64,000 bases of DNA from Okapia johnstoni (GCA_024291935.2 CM044321.1:63792985-63856984); one strand, 5' to 3'; positions 44,816 through 57,116 are shown, counted from the first letter of the stretch. Program-made: numbers and translations. Notes: generated from the sequence alone by a model not told the origin.

Positions 44816-45699
44816 TTAGGCGAGGTCCTTTAGGACACGTGTCCCATACAGCAGGCTTCAAGCCAGTTTTCTTGCCTAGAAGCCAGGCTACAGGAAAAGC
44901 GTTTTGTGTCGTACTTTGCTTAGAGTCCACAGAGGCTACAGCCCATGATCTTTATTGTGTTTCTCTCTGTGGTCCTGCTCCTGCCCTTCCATCTGTTCTG
45001 GCTTGTCTCCCGTGACCCACTGATCCTGGGCTCTGCTGCTCTCTTTCCTCCTGCTCCCCTCCCCCGGGCCTCCCTGCTCTCTGTGAGGACGGCACTCATG
45101 GGTGCCCTCCTGTGGGTGCACGGCCGTGCCATGGTTAAGCTGGGGGTGGCCCTGAGCAAACTGCCTCACTCCTTGTGCATCCGTGCGCCCTTGGAGAAGA
45201 GGTCTCTTCGTTCTTAGCTCATTGAGTCATGGTGAGGATTGCAGGTCGCATAGCATGGGTTTCAGCAGGATCTGCTGATGGCAAACACTCCACCTGTTCT
45301 GCCATTAGCATCTCCCCACTCGACCCCTCAGCCAACAGACACGCAAGTCTCTCACAGTCTGAACAATCCTTGGCTTTGTCCTGCTTACCTCTCAACCACG
45401 AGCTTTTCCTCCATAAGAAATATCTGCATTTGCTGTCTCTACTGCCTCAACCTCCAATCATAGCTTAGCCCCATAGTTAGCATCATTACACTTATTTGTT
45501 TTATATCAGTGTTTCTTGATGTCAGGGAGCTTGTTGGAGTCCTTGGTGTTAGCATGGTAGTGGCAAGAACACAATAAATATCACTGGAAGAAAGAGGAAA
45601 GGGGCCAAATGGATAAATAAATGAATGAGAACAACCTGGCATCACTGCCCAGCTGAAGTGGCCGTTACGAGGCCACACGTGGCTTCCCCATGGCCAGGC

Positions 45700-46443
45700 T
45701 GGTGATCTGTTAGGAAACTTCATTTTCTCTGCTGTTCCTGGAGCATCGGATGCTGATGTCTGGGTCTTTCCCAGCCGGGTCCTCACCACCCCTTGGTTTC
45801 CACGGCTCCAGGCACCTGATTTCTCTCAGTTCCCTTCGACAAACCCTCCATCTCTGGGCACTCTCTCAGTACTGGCGTTGCCCTGGACTTCACCCTGGCC
45901 ATCTGGGTGGGGTCTCTCTGAACATTTTCTTTAGTTCCCATAGCTGCAGCTACCCCATGCATCCCCTTCTAATACCCTGGATCTATATTTCTAACTTCTT
46001 GCTGGAAAATCTCCAACCAGTTGGCTCCTAGGAACTTCACATTCGATTTGTGCACAACCAAATTCATTTTCTTCCTTACTGTCTAACCCAAACGTGTTTC
46101 CCTTCTCATTTGATCTATTGTAATATATGGAGAGTTGGCCAAAATAGAAGTTTCAGTGGCATCAATTCAGTGTTATCTTTGACTGTATTCCCTTGAGGCT
46201 AGCATCCAGTCAATTGCTAGTTCTTCAATCCAATCAGTTGATTCTGTCTGCTAAGTATTCCTCATAGCAGCCGTTCCTCTCTGTTCCTAATGGAATGTGT
46301 AAAGTTCAGCTCTCCAGCTTCTCGCCTGGGCTATTAGAATAGCTTTCTAAAAGGCATCTTGACTCCTATCTTCCCATGTCCTACCTGCAGCCCTGCCTTC
46401 ACGCTCAAGCCAGTGTGGTCTTTCTAAAAACCTGGGTCTGGGG
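45700..46443 (+). mobile_element. L2 LINE 3' region (tentative)
   Basis: Sense L2-like phrases: CTTGCTGGAAAATCTCC, CTTCCTTACTGTCTAACCC, CCAGTCAATTGCTAGTTCTTC, CGCCTGGGCTATTAGAATAGC, AGCCAGTGTGGTCTTTC. Diverged, with no intact frame. Confidence 0.5.
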
Positions 46444-46444
46444 G

Positions 46445-46515
46445 GCTTCCCTGGCGGTCCACTGGTTAGGACTTGGCCTTCCAGGCCAGGGGACGCAGGT
46501 TCTATCCCTGATAGA
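46445..46515 (+). mobile_element. CHR-type SINE head
   Basis: GCTTCCCTGGCGGTCCACTGG, then GGTTCTATCCCTGATAG; the 3' part is missing. Confidence 0.7.
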
Positions 46516-46999
46516 ACATAAATAACGGAAGGAATATCGTAACAAATTCAGTAAAGACTTTAAAATAAAATAAAACCTCAATTCTGATCATGCATAAAAA
46601 CTTTGGCGCTGTAGCATACTATAGTCTTAGCCTAACTTGTTTGTCCCTGAAACGATTTTTATATTATTCTTTGAGAAAGACATGTTAATATCCAACAGAC
46701 GATCCCCCTTACTGTACTGTTCACTAGAGCATAGTATTATTTTATTTTTATCTGAAGTGCTGTCCTCTCTTCTGCTAATGAGACTCTTACCCTCACTCCC
46801 AGGGCCAGCATGAATTCCATTTTTTCTTCATTGATCACACAGTGGGAAGTGGGAAATGATTTCTTTCTCTTCTGAATTAGGGTTACCTGGACCACTTCTT
46901 AACCAATTATCACTTATTGTCCTGTGGTGGAATCTTTTCATATACACATCTTGCTCCCAAAGCTCTTTGAAGATAAGGTTATGACTTAAAATTCTCTTC

Positions 47000-47350
47000 A
47001 GGTATTATGCCCATCATTGAGAATCTAGGAGGTTGCTTAATATTTTTTGATGTCCTGGCTAATGCTGCTTGTATTTGTTGCAGTGTTGTTATTTGTTGCT
47101 CTGTTATTTACTTAGGAAAGAATTTTAGCGATGAGAATATTTTCATGGTTCCAAATACAGTTTGCCATGTTGCTTTCCAAAAGGGTTGATATCAATTTAT
47201 AGTGTCGCTGGTGGCACTTTCTATATTTTGTTTTTATCCTTTGTCATATATTTTAGTACCTTGTATTTTTGTAAATTATGAAAGGCTTTGCATAGCATAT
47301 TAACCCACTGTTGTATTATAGGTCATCAGTCTGTTTCCCCTTTTAATTTT
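47000..47350 (-). mobile_element. Old antisense L1 3' UTR (tentative)
   Basis: The order of TTTCCAAAAGGGTTGATATC, TGGTGGCACTTTCTAT and TCCTTTGTCATATATTTTAG echoes old L1 3' UTR sequence in reverse. Confidence 0.4.
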
Positions 47351-48604
47351 AGCTTCTCTAGTTTTCAGTTGTATCAGTTTTAAATTAAAAACTGGGTCCC
47401 TCAGTTTTGCCTTTATGTTATTTTTTTTGCTGCTTTATATTTGAGAAGTTGACATTTTCCATAGACCTGATATACACATTCACATTTTATTTTCAGTAAG
47501 CTTATTTTTATGTACTATCATATTATGAAAGACTACCACGGAAGAATGATCCATAAGTGCCTTTGGGAATCTTTTTTCTTGCCTTTGATAGCACTGTCAA
47601 AATCATCTTCTTAAACCAGCATCTTCCAGGTAGATTATGAAATGTTTTTGTGTACATCTGAGATAGTTTATAAAATATTTCCAGAAGGCAGTTTATGATA
47701 TTTTATTTCATAAATTATGTATTTCATGTAATTTAACTCAGTTCAGCTTCAGAGACTTCAATATACAGTTGAATCTGTCCCAGATTTTACTGTAACTCAC
47801 AATAGTGAATTTTAATTTCCAGAGTTTTCAATAAGGAAGTTTGTACTTTGGAAAAATGGCATGTATTACACAAAGCCCTCGCTTAAGATACTTTTGAACA
47901 TGCCAGATTAGAGCTTAAAGGAACCCTAAAGGAGGTGGCAAGCAGCTTCAATAATGTGAAAAATGGAGATTAGGTCATTTTCAGACTGAGGTCAAGTTAC
48001 GTCATAGCTGGAATTTACAAGTCTCAACCCTGAGCCAGTGAAAAAACTCTACCAATAAGGAAAAACAGGGCAAACATCTAGTATCTCCTAATACGGACTC
48101 TTATGGAGAAGGACCTTCCTAGCTGACTTCATAGGCCTGGTTACCCAATATTACTGTAAGTTGTCCATAGTGACTTTGAGAATTTCTCTTATGTGCAAAT
48201 TCTTTAATCTTATAATGGGAGCCAGTGGCCAAGTAGCATTAACTTTGCAGATTTTTTACTAATAAATTTTGTTAGAGAAAATTTATTTCCATACTTTAAA
48301 GAATAACAGAAAATATAATAATCTTAAAATGCACTTGTGATTTTTTTTTGAAAACAAGGACTCTTCGGTACCTTTACGATAATCTAATATGCTTACACAG
48401 AAATTATTCTGTTTTCCAAAGTCCCAAAATACGTAAGACTTTCAGGGAAGAGTTACTATGTTCTGATATTTTAGGAGATATTGATCAGATCCAAAGATAA
48501 TCTAATGCTTCATTTCCTTACCTTTTTTTTTTAAACTGTCGTTTTCTTTCTTTCTTTGCTTAACAGAAAATATTTGTTTTTTGGGCCTTTAAAAATACCA
48601 TAGC

Positions 48605-48737
48605 TGTTGAGATGGATGCTGCTTCTGCAGTTCTCTTATATTTATCACCAATGAGTAGAGTTCTCTGTGCTATACAGTAGGTCCTTGTTGGTTGTCCATT
48701 TTATATATAGTAATGTGTGTATGTTAATATTCACTCT
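48605..48737 (-). mobile_element. L1 3' UTR fragment abutting BovB
   Basis: GAGTTCTCTGTGCTATACAGTAGG, then CTTGTTGGTTGTCCATTTTAT and ATATATAGTAATGTGTGTATG: antisense L1. It stops where BovB sequence starts. Confidence 0.8.
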
Positions 48738-48739
48738 TG

Positions 48740-51700
48740 CCGCCTCCTGTTTGACCACTTCTAATTTACCTTGATTCATGGACCTAACATTCCAGGTTCC
48801 TATGCAATAATGCTCTTTATGCCTCGTACTTTACTTCCATCACCAGTCACATCCACACCTGGGCGTTGTTTTTGCTTTGGCTCTGTCTCTTCATTCTTTC
48901 CGGAGTTATTTTTCCACTCTTCTCCAGTAGCGTATTGGGCACCTACCGACTTGGGAAGTTCATCTTTCAGTGTCCTATCTTTTTGCCTTTTCATACTGTT
49001 CGTGGGCTTCTCAAGGCAAGAATACTTAAGTGGTTTGCCATTGCCTTCTCCAGTGGACCACATTTTATCAGAACTCTCCATCATGACCCATCTGTCTTGG
49101 GTGGCCCTATAAGACATGGCTCATAGTTTCATTGAGTTAGACAAGGCTGTGGTCCATGTGATCAGTTTGATTAGTTTCCTGTGATTGTGGTTTTCATTCT
49201 GTCCATTCTCTGATGGATAAGGATAAGAGGCTTATGGAAGCTTTCTGATAGGGGAGGCTGACTGTGAGAGAAACTGGGTCTTGTTCTGATGGGCAGGGCC
49301 ATGCTCAGTAAATCTTTAATCGAATTTTCTGTTGATGGGAGGGGCTGTGGTACCTCCCTGTTGTTTGACCTGAGGCCAAACTATGGTGGAGATAATGAAG
49401 ATAATGGTGACCTCCTTCAAAAGGTCCCATGCAGGCACTGCTACATTTAGTGCCCCCGACCCTGCAGCAGGCCACTGCTGACCCACGCCTCCGCCAGAGA
49501 CTCCTGGACACTCACAGGCAAGACAGGGTCAGTCTCTTGTGGGGTCACAACTCTTATACCTACTACTGTGGGCAAGAATCTCTTAGAAAAATGGAGTGGC
49601 CCTCATAGTCAACAAAAGAGTCCAAAAGGAAGTACTTGGATGCAGTCTCAAAAATGACAGAATGATCTCTGTTCGTTTCCAAGGCAAACCATTCAGTGTC
49701 ACAATAATCCAAGTCTGTGCCCCAACCAGTAATGCCGAAGAAGCTAAAGCTGAATGGTTCTATGATGACCTACAAGACCGTCTAGAACAAACACCAAAAA
49801 AAGGTGTCCTTTTCATCATAGGGGACTGGAATGCAAAAGTAGGAAGTCAAGAAACACCTTGAGTAACAGGCAAGTTTGGCATTGGAGTACAGAATGAAGC
49901 AGGTCAATGGCTAATAGTTTTGCCAAGAGAACACACTGGTTATGGCAAACACCCTCTTCCAACAACACAAGAGAAGACTCTACACATGGACATCACCAGA
50001 TGGTCAACACCAAAATCAGACTGATTATATTCTTTGCAGCCAAAGATGGAGAAGCTCTATACAGTCAACAAAAACAGGACCGGGAGTTGAAGGTGGCTCA
50101 GATCATGAACTCCTTATTGCAAAATTCAGACTGAAATTGAAGAAAGTAGGGAAAACCACTAGACCATTCAGGTATGATCTGAATCAAATCCCTTACGATT
50201 ATACAGTGGAAGTGACACATAGGTTCAAGGGATTAGATCTGATAGACAGAGTGCCCGAAGAACTATGGACAGAGGTTCATGACATTGTACAGGAGGCAGT
50301 GATCAAGATTATCCCCAAGAAAAAGAAATGTAAAAAGGCTAAATGGTTGTTTGAGGAGGCCTTACAAATAGCTGAGAAGAGAAGCGAAAAACAAAGAAGA
50401 AAAGGAAAGACATGCCCATTTGAATGCAGAGTTCCAAAGAATAGTCAGGAAAGATAAGAAAGCCTTCCTAAGTGATCAGTGCAAAGAAATAGAGGAAAAC
50501 AATAGAATGGGAAAGACTAGAGATCTCTTTAAGAAAATTAGAGATGCCAAGGGAACATTTCATGCAAAGATGGGCACAATAAAGGACCAAAATTGCATGG
50601 ACCTAACAGAAGTAGACAATATTAAGAAGAGGTGGCAAGAATACACAGAAGAACTGTACAAAAAAAAATCTTCATGACCCAGATAACCACGATGATATGA
50701 TCGCTCACCTAGAGCCAGACATCCTGGAATGTGAAGTCAAGTGGGTCTTAGGAAGCATCACTATGAACAAAGCTAGTGGAGGTGATGAAATTCCAGCTGA
50801 GCTATTTCACAACCTAAAAGATGATGCTGTGAAAGTGCTGCACTCAATATGCCAGCAAATTTAGAAAATTCAGCAGTGTCCACAGGACTGAAAAACGTCA
50901 GTTTTCATTCCAATCTCAAAGAAAGGCAATGCCAAAGCACAATCGCACTCATCTCACACTCTAGGAGAGTAATGCTCAAAATTCTCCAATTCAGGCTTCG
51001 AAAGTATGTGAACTGTGAACTTCCAGATGTTCAAGCTGGATTTGGAAAAGGCAGATGAACCAGAGATCAAACTGCCAACATCACAGAAAAAGCAAGAGAA
51101 TTCCAGAAAAACATATACTTCTGCTTTATTGATTATCAAAGCCTTTGACTGTGTGGATCACAACAAACTCTGGAAAATTCTTAAAGAGATGGGAATACCA
51201 GACCACCTGACCTGCCTCCTGAGAAATCTGTATGCAAGTCAAGAAGCAACAGTTAGAACTGGACATGGAACAACAGACTGGTTCCAAATAGGAAAAGGAG
51301 TATGTCAAGGCTGTATATTGTCACCCTGCTTATTTAACTTCTATGCAGAGTACATCATTCAAAATGCCAGACTGGATGAAGCACAAGCTGGAGTCAAGAT
51401 TTCTGGGAGATATATCAATAACCTCAGATACACAGATGGTGCCACCCTTATGGCAGAAAGTGAAGAGGAACTAAAAAGCCTCTTGATGAAAGAGGAGAGT
51501 GAAAAAGTTGGCTTAAAACTCAACATTCAAAAAACAAAGATCATGGAATCTGATCCCATCACTTCATGGCAAATAGAAGGGGAAAAATGGAAACAGTGAG
51601 ATAATTTATTTTGGGGGGCTCCAAAATCACTGGAGATGGTGACTGCAGCCATGAAATTAATAGATGCTTTCTCCTTGGAAGAAAAGCTATGACCAACCTA

Positions 51701-52201
51701 GACAGCATGTTAAAAGGCAGAGACATTACTTTGCCAACAAAGGTCCGTCTAGTCAAAGCTATGGTTTTTTCAGTAGTCATGTATGAATGTGCGAGTTGGA
51801 CTGTGAAGAAAACTGAGTGCCAAAGAATTGATGCTTTTGGACTGTGGTGTTGGAGAAGACTCTTGAGAGTCCCTTGGACTGCAAGGAGATCCAATCAGTC
51901 AATCTTAAAGGAAATCAGTCCTGAATATTTATTGGAAGGACTGATGCTGAAGCTCCAATATTTTGGCCACCTGATACAAAGAACTGACTCATTGGAGAAA
52001 ACCCTGATGCTGGGAAAGATTGAAGGTGGGAAGAGAAGGGGATGACAGAGGATAAGATGGTTCTGTGGCATCACTGACTCGATGGACATGGGTTTGGGTA
52101 AACTCTGGGAGTTGGTGATGGACAGGGAGGCCTGGCGTGCTGCAGTCCATGGGGTCGCAAAGAGTCAGACATGACTGAGCGACTGAACTGAACTGACTGA
52201 T
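48740..52201 (+). mobile_element. BovB (RTE) LINE, nearly complete, inactive
   Basis: A 3.46-kb RTE-clade retrotransposon in the same orientation as DCLK1. In order: a BovB 5' region (ATTCATGGACCTAACATTCC, …CTGCAGCAGGCCACTGC), an endonuclease at 49596-49862 with the GDWNAKVGSQ motif, and a reverse transcriptase (for example 51015-51599, FDCVDHNKLW and GVCQGCILSP). The C-terminal region follows at 51611-52045, then the 3' end CATGACTGAGCGACTGAACTG. Frames are broken by several stops and shifts, starting with TGA at 49861 right after the endonuclease block. RTE elements supplied the tails of Bov-tA SINEs, so a source element once acted in trans for them. Confidence 0.93.
49596..52045 (+). pseudogene. 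BovB endonuclease–reverse transcriptase pseudogene
   Basis: Remnant of the single BovB polyprotein. Fragments in changing frames cover 49596-49862 (apurinic-like endonuclease), 49942-50457, 50420-50677, 51015-51599 (RT fingers/palm) and 51611-52045 (thumb/C-terminus). The RT active-site block reads LRYTDGATLMAES where RTE enzymes carry a Y/FADD-type motif, so the second catalytic Asp is Gly here. With the stops, the copy is certainly non-autonomous. Confidence 0.88.
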
Positions 52202-52306
52202 TATGTGAATACTTTAAAATTCCTCCCTTTTAACATTTTTTTTCCCTAAAGTTAAAAATTATCCTGCGTTGAAATGTAAACCATTCCATATTTTTGTTTT
52301 GATTTT

Positions 52307-52431
52307 TTTTTTTTTTCATTTGACTGCACTGTGTGGTATGTGGTATCTTAGTTCCCCTGGCGGGGATCAAACCTGCAGCCCCTGCATTGGAATAGCGGAG
52401 TCCTAACCACTGGACCACCAAGGAAGTCCCC
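52307..52431 (-). mobile_element. CHR-type SINE with 15-bp TSD
   Basis: Reverse-strand CHR SINE (poly-T, GACTGCACTGTGTGG … GGACCACCAAGGAAGTCCC). Flanked by TTTTGTTTTGATTTT at 52292-52306 and 52432-52446; the poly-T makes the left edge approximate. Confidence 0.87.
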
Positions 52432-52988
52432 TTTTGTTTTGATTTTAATTATTAGTTTAATACATAAACTTACAAATAATCAGATAATTTCATATCTCCA
52501 ATTAGCACAGAATTCTGGCAAAGAGTGTTTTTGTAAGCTAAGGCCTGTGTGCCTTGTTGGGATACCCTTAGGGCATCCTCACATTGAGATGGCTCCTAAG
52601 TTGTGTCTATGGTGACCATAGCAACAATGAACACCGTACAGCATGATACCTGCTTGCTGCACAGTCAGTGTAGTGCAGCCTCGGGTGGTTCTCACTTGTG
52701 TAGCAGTCTTGCATTTGAGGTCTCTTTGACCTTTCCTATCTAACTTGATTGTCGCTAAAACCTGATGAGATGAAAGTGATCACTAGCATATCCTTCATCT
52801 ACCTGGTGGACAGGTTCCTGCTGAGAAGACCAGGGACGGACATGCCCGAGTCACATGCTGAGAGGCCAGGTCCCCAGCCTAGAGTTCCAGTTCCCTTCCC
52901 ACCATGACATTCACAGTGTCTCTCCACCAAGCCTGCAGAAACAGTGCTCTTGTTGCAGCCTCCATGGAGGTGGTGTTGATATCCACAT

Positions 52989-53116
52989 CGCTGTTGTTTT
53001 AGCTACTAAGTTGTGTCTGACTCTTTGTGCCCCAATGAACTGTAGTCAACCAGGCTCCTCTGTCCATGAGATTTCCCAGGTAAGAATACTGGACTGGTTT
53101 GCCGTCTCCTTCTCCA
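52989..53116 (-). mobile_element. Bov-tA SINE, 5'-truncated, with 12-bp TSD
   Basis: Only the BovB-derived tail and middle are present (TTTTAGCTACTAAGTTGTGTC … GCCGTCTCCTTCTCCA), and the tRNA head is missing. Flanked by perfect TGATATCCACAT at 52977-52988 and 53117-53128, so it was truncated during insertion, not by later deletion. Confidence 0.92.
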
Positions 53117-53669
53117 TGATATCCACATAGATTTGAGAAAAGCGTAGTTGGAGCCGGTAATAATCTGCTCAGTGACTAGAAACATGGTTTACTACATTTG
53201 TACTATTTGTACCACAAATAGTGAGACATAATGCATAAACACACATTGGAGTATGTTTTAAAAACATTGGCAAAGTAAATGTTTGATAACATGCATAATT
53301 GTGCTTTTCTATTTTTGAAACCCTGGTTCAGTTATTTTTATGTGAATACCTATTCCATGGCCTTGTATGCTTGCACTGTTAATTTAAAAATAGGACAAGG
53401 ATTTAGATAAAAGTAAATGGGCTGTGTAGGATTAGTCCTAGCTTACTTTACCTGCAATTAGGAAGGCTTTTTAGCATTTTTACATATCCCCAGTTACAAA
53501 GACTTACCCAGAAAAAAAGGCCATTATGAAATCTTTAATTTCAAAATACTTTGACCTAAGTTTATGAAAATATATGTAGAATTAGTCATTTTATAATTTG
53601 TCATTGCTTGGTATGTGTGTTACCTTTTTCTGTGATCCATATCTATTTAATAGTCTGAGTGTCCATAGT

Positions 53670-53770
53670 TCTTTTATTCATTAAACAAACATTGGGTACC
53701 CCAAGGTGCCAGGCACTGGTCTGTCCTGTGTGCTGGGCATATATCAGCGAACAAGGCAGTAGAAGACCCT
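53670..53770 (-). mobile_element. L2 LINE 3' end fragment
   Basis: TTTTATTCATTAAACAAACATTGG, GGTGCCAGGCACTGGTCTG, TGCTGGGCATATATCAGCG and AACAAGGCAGTAGAAGACCC match the antisense L2-type end. An A-rich run follows. Confidence 0.6.
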
Positions 53771-53931
53771 GCAAAAAAAAAAAATAGTTCGAATATCTTC
53801 ATTAAATGAGTCTCTGTTAAGGAATCATTTTTAATAAAAAATTAACTTTATACATTTATTTTTTCAGCTTTTTTGGGTTATGATTGAGAAAATTGTAAGA
53901 TATATACAGTGTACCTCATGACAGTTTTACA

Positions 53932-53958
53932 CATATGTGTGTGTGTGTGTATGTGTAT
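53932..53958 (+). repeat. (TG)n microsatellite
   Basis: ATATGTGTGTGTGTGTGTATGTGTATG run. Confidence 0.85.
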
Positions 53959-54067
53959 GAAGGATTCCTCCTATCTAATTGACACATTCATCACCTCAAA
54001 TATTTTTCTTAGTGTGAACTTTGAAGTTCTATTCTCTTATTGAATTTCTATTATACTCTACAGTGTT

Positions 54068-54345
54068 GGGGCTTCCCTGGTAGCTCACCTGGTAAAGAAC
54101 CACAATGCAGGAGACCTCGATTCGATTCCTGGGTTGGGAAGATCCACTGGAGAAGGGATTGGGTACCCCCTCCAACGTTCTTGGGCTTCCCTGGTGCCTT
54201 GGCTGGTAAAGAATCCGCCTGGAATGCAGGAGACCTGAGTTTGATCCCTGGGCTGGGAACATCCCCTGGAGAAGGGAACGGCTACCCGCTCCAGTATTCT
54301 TCCTGGAGAATTTCATGGACATTATAGTCCATGGGTGCGCAGAGT
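54068..54345 (+). mobile_element. Two head-to-tail Bov-tA units
   Basis: The first tRNA-headed unit (GGGCTTCCCTGGTAGCTCACC … CCCCCTCCAACGTTCTT) is cut short where a second begins at 54184 (GGGCTTCCCTGGTGCCTTGG) and runs to GTCCATGGGTGCGCAGAG. Either a composite element or one SINE inserted beside another. Confidence 0.85.
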
Positions 54346-55049
54346 GTTACCAAGTGCAGTCATCATGCTGTACATTAGATCCTCAGATCTTTTTCATCTT
54401 ATATAATTATTTTAAAGTCAGTTTATAAAGCTTGTATGTTGACCACCCTCAAAATGTTTTATCTGTAAACAAGTGTGATGTGTGTGTGGATCGCTGTGCA
54501 CGGCTCTGTGAAGATGGAAGAAAAGGAATGGGGGTATTCTGCTTGTTATTGGGATTTTACTTAACTTTACAAAATGTAAGCCAACACTCCATCAGACTTA
54601 TAAATTACACAGCTATTTTTAGAAGCTGTTTTCTGATCCATTTTCTGTGTTTAAATTATCTCAGGTGGCAAATATAGATGCCTCTGATTTTGAAGTTTTC
54701 TCCTAATATAAATATACCTAAATCCCCGCAAATACTTTCTATCTTGAATTCAATTTCATGTATCTCCAAGGGCTGTTCAACATTGATATTTCTGTCACCA
54801 AACTGAAGATGAAGAAAGGGAGAAAAGATCATTTTTTTCCCCCCTTGAATTCCAATCTGTTGCTGACAGAGCTAGATTAGAAGTCAGAAATCCTTCTTTT
54901 TCATTAATTATTAATCATGCTCCCATTGTTTAAAAAGTCACAAGTCATGCTCACTTCCAAGTATCAAGAGAAAAGGAAAATTCAGAGAGTGGGACTAAGG
55001 GAATGAGTTTAGCTGAGTGTAAATTTCAATATGTCCCTCTCCTCTTTAG

Positions 55050-55396
55050 GAGAAAGTTATGTGTGTGGCTCAATCGAACCCTTCAAGAAGCTGGAATACA
55101 CCAAGAACGTGAACCCCAACTGGTCGGTGAACGTCAAGACCACCTCGGCTTCGCGGGCGGTGTCCTCTCTGGCCACTGCCAAAGGGAGCCCTTCAGAGGT
55201 GCGGGAGAATAAGGATTTCATTCGGCCCAAGCTGGTCACCATCATCAGAAGTGGGGTGAAGCCACGGAAAGCCGTCCGGATTCTCCTCAACAAGAAGACC
55301 GCTCACTCCTTTGAGCAGGTTCTTACTGACATCACTGACGCCATCAAACTGGACTCGGGAGTCGTGAAACGTCTCTACACCCTGGATGGGAAGCAG
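55050..55396 (+). CDS. DCLK1: DCLK1, second coding exon (end of N-DC, linker, start of C-DC)
   Basis: A 347-bp exon encoding residues 126-241. Its first two bases (GA) complete Gly126 begun in the exon ending at 36660. Residues 127-143 ([17 protein letters not shown]) close the first doublecortin domain. Residues about 144-180 form the linker, with [11 protein letters not shown] followed by a Ser/Thr/Ala-rich stretch. The second doublecortin domain begins at about 182 ([19 protein letters not shown]), including [18 protein letters not shown] and [11 protein letters not shown]. Acceptor CCTCTTTAG|G and donor CAG|GTAAGT are both near consensus. The exon ends on a full codon (phase 0). The linker word [17 protein letters not shown] favours DCLK1 over its paralogues DCX and DCLK2. 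The remainder of C-DC, the Ser/Pro-rich region and the kinase domain lie beyond this window. Confidence 0.97.
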
Positions 55397-57116
55397 GTAA
55401 GTGGTGGTGGTGGGGGACTGTGGTATGGCCTTGACCTTATGGGCAAGAACCTGGGAGTTGGGGGGTTTGTGTGGTACCACATGGGGAACCGAGATGTACA
55501 TTCTACTGATATTGATGGGCTTGAATCATTTAGTCAGCAGATACATAGCTGTTGTCCTCCAACCAGTTCAAAGGTAGAGTTAACACAGGATTAACCTTAG
55601 TAATCAAGTACAAATATAGACCTCTGAAGCTTAAATGATTACTCAGAGATTTCTACTTTTCCTATTATTAATTGCTTAACATAGTGGTGCTTTTTCAGCC
55701 ATCTGTGTTCAGTTTGGTTGTGTAGTCATGTCTTTATCATCACTGTGAGTAGGACTGAAGTGTAGAGCTAAACTCTGACCAGTAGAGAAAAACCCAAGTC
55801 CTTTCTTTGAGCTCAATGATATTTCATAGTTTTATGTCTCAGTAATGTTCATAAGCAATATTTATTTACAGTTTATATATTTCTGAGTACATATCTAAGG
55901 AATGAAATATTTCCATCTGGATGGCTCTTAAGAGGCATATTTCTAGAATATTATACATCTTTTATTGAAAACATACTTTCAGGATTCAAATGAAAGAGGG
56001 GTTTCTTTTGCTGTGGAATGTACATTGGTCGATTTGGGTGAGTGGACATGTTAACGTGCATTGCTCAGATGAACTTAAAGGAAGTCTTGTGTGGACTTTT
56101 GCAAGGATTTGACAGAACCGATATGGTGAGCTGAATAAAGAACACTGACATATGACATATGTACAGAGAAATTTGTTGATCGTTCAAAGTTTACCAGTGT
56201 CTTTTTGTTTCAGATTACAATTTTTAGTACACTATCTTTACTTGAAACTTAATTTTTATCATGGATCTGTCCACATGCGTTTTAGAAATTATTTTGAGAT
56301 ATAATTAAAATGATTTATATAAAGAGTACATAGTAAAAGTCAAAACTAGATTCATAAATTAAAAGATTGACCTTATTAAATAGAAGACTCTTCCAAGTTC
56401 TTGAGGGCTAACACACTCAAACTTTATGAATTAGAAATAGATGCAAATACTAGAGAGTGTTAGTCATGAAAAAATTCCTCCCCTAGGGATCCATTCAAAT
56501 GCTCTAAATTATAAATTCATTAGGAGAAAAAGGAAGATCTGCCAATTGTTCATTTATATTCACCAGTCTTCTACTTGTCTCATAAAACTTCCATTAAGTG
56601 TCATGTGGATAAGGAATCTTAGTGAGATAATTTTCAGTTGTCTAGATCTAGGAAGGTGTAGCCTGAATGTCACCATATATCAGGGATCAAAACGTCCATG
56701 GCTGCCTTGTAAATTATAGCAGCAGCAAGATGGCAAGGTTCACATTTAAACATTTAATCCCTTCCCTTTGTAATGAATTACTCAACTGTCTTGAAGTTCT
56801 GCATTTTTGTGATTTTTCCTCAACATGGGAGTTTACCTGCTTTCATAAAAATAAAATTTACAACAAAGAATACATAATTGATAAATCTTTCTCCTCTCCT
56901 CCTGCTTCAGAACTTTGGGGTTCCGATTTGTTACACACTGAATCAAAAAAATCAGCTTTAATTACTTATGCTAAATCCTGCCATCAACTGAGCATTTATT
57001 CCAAGAATGAATTCCTAGAAGAGATACCATGATGTTCTGAATAGCTTTCATCTTTTTAGGATTTTTATCTGGTGTCTGTATTTTGTAATAACTGTTTTGT
57101 TAATGCACCAAATGTA

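Larger units (their letters stand above)
36661..55049 (+). other. DCLK1: DCLK1 intron 2 (18,389 bp)
   Basis: Bounded by a consensus donor GTAAGC (36661) and acceptor CCTCTCCTCTTTAG (ending 55049). It contains numerous retroposons including a nearly complete BovB LINE, listed separately. Apparently unique stretches without a named repeat are 36661-37380, 37610-38790, 39110-39935, 40740-41470, 42900-43500, 47350-48600, 53130-53660 and 54360-55049. I see no extra exon in them. Confidence 0.95.
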
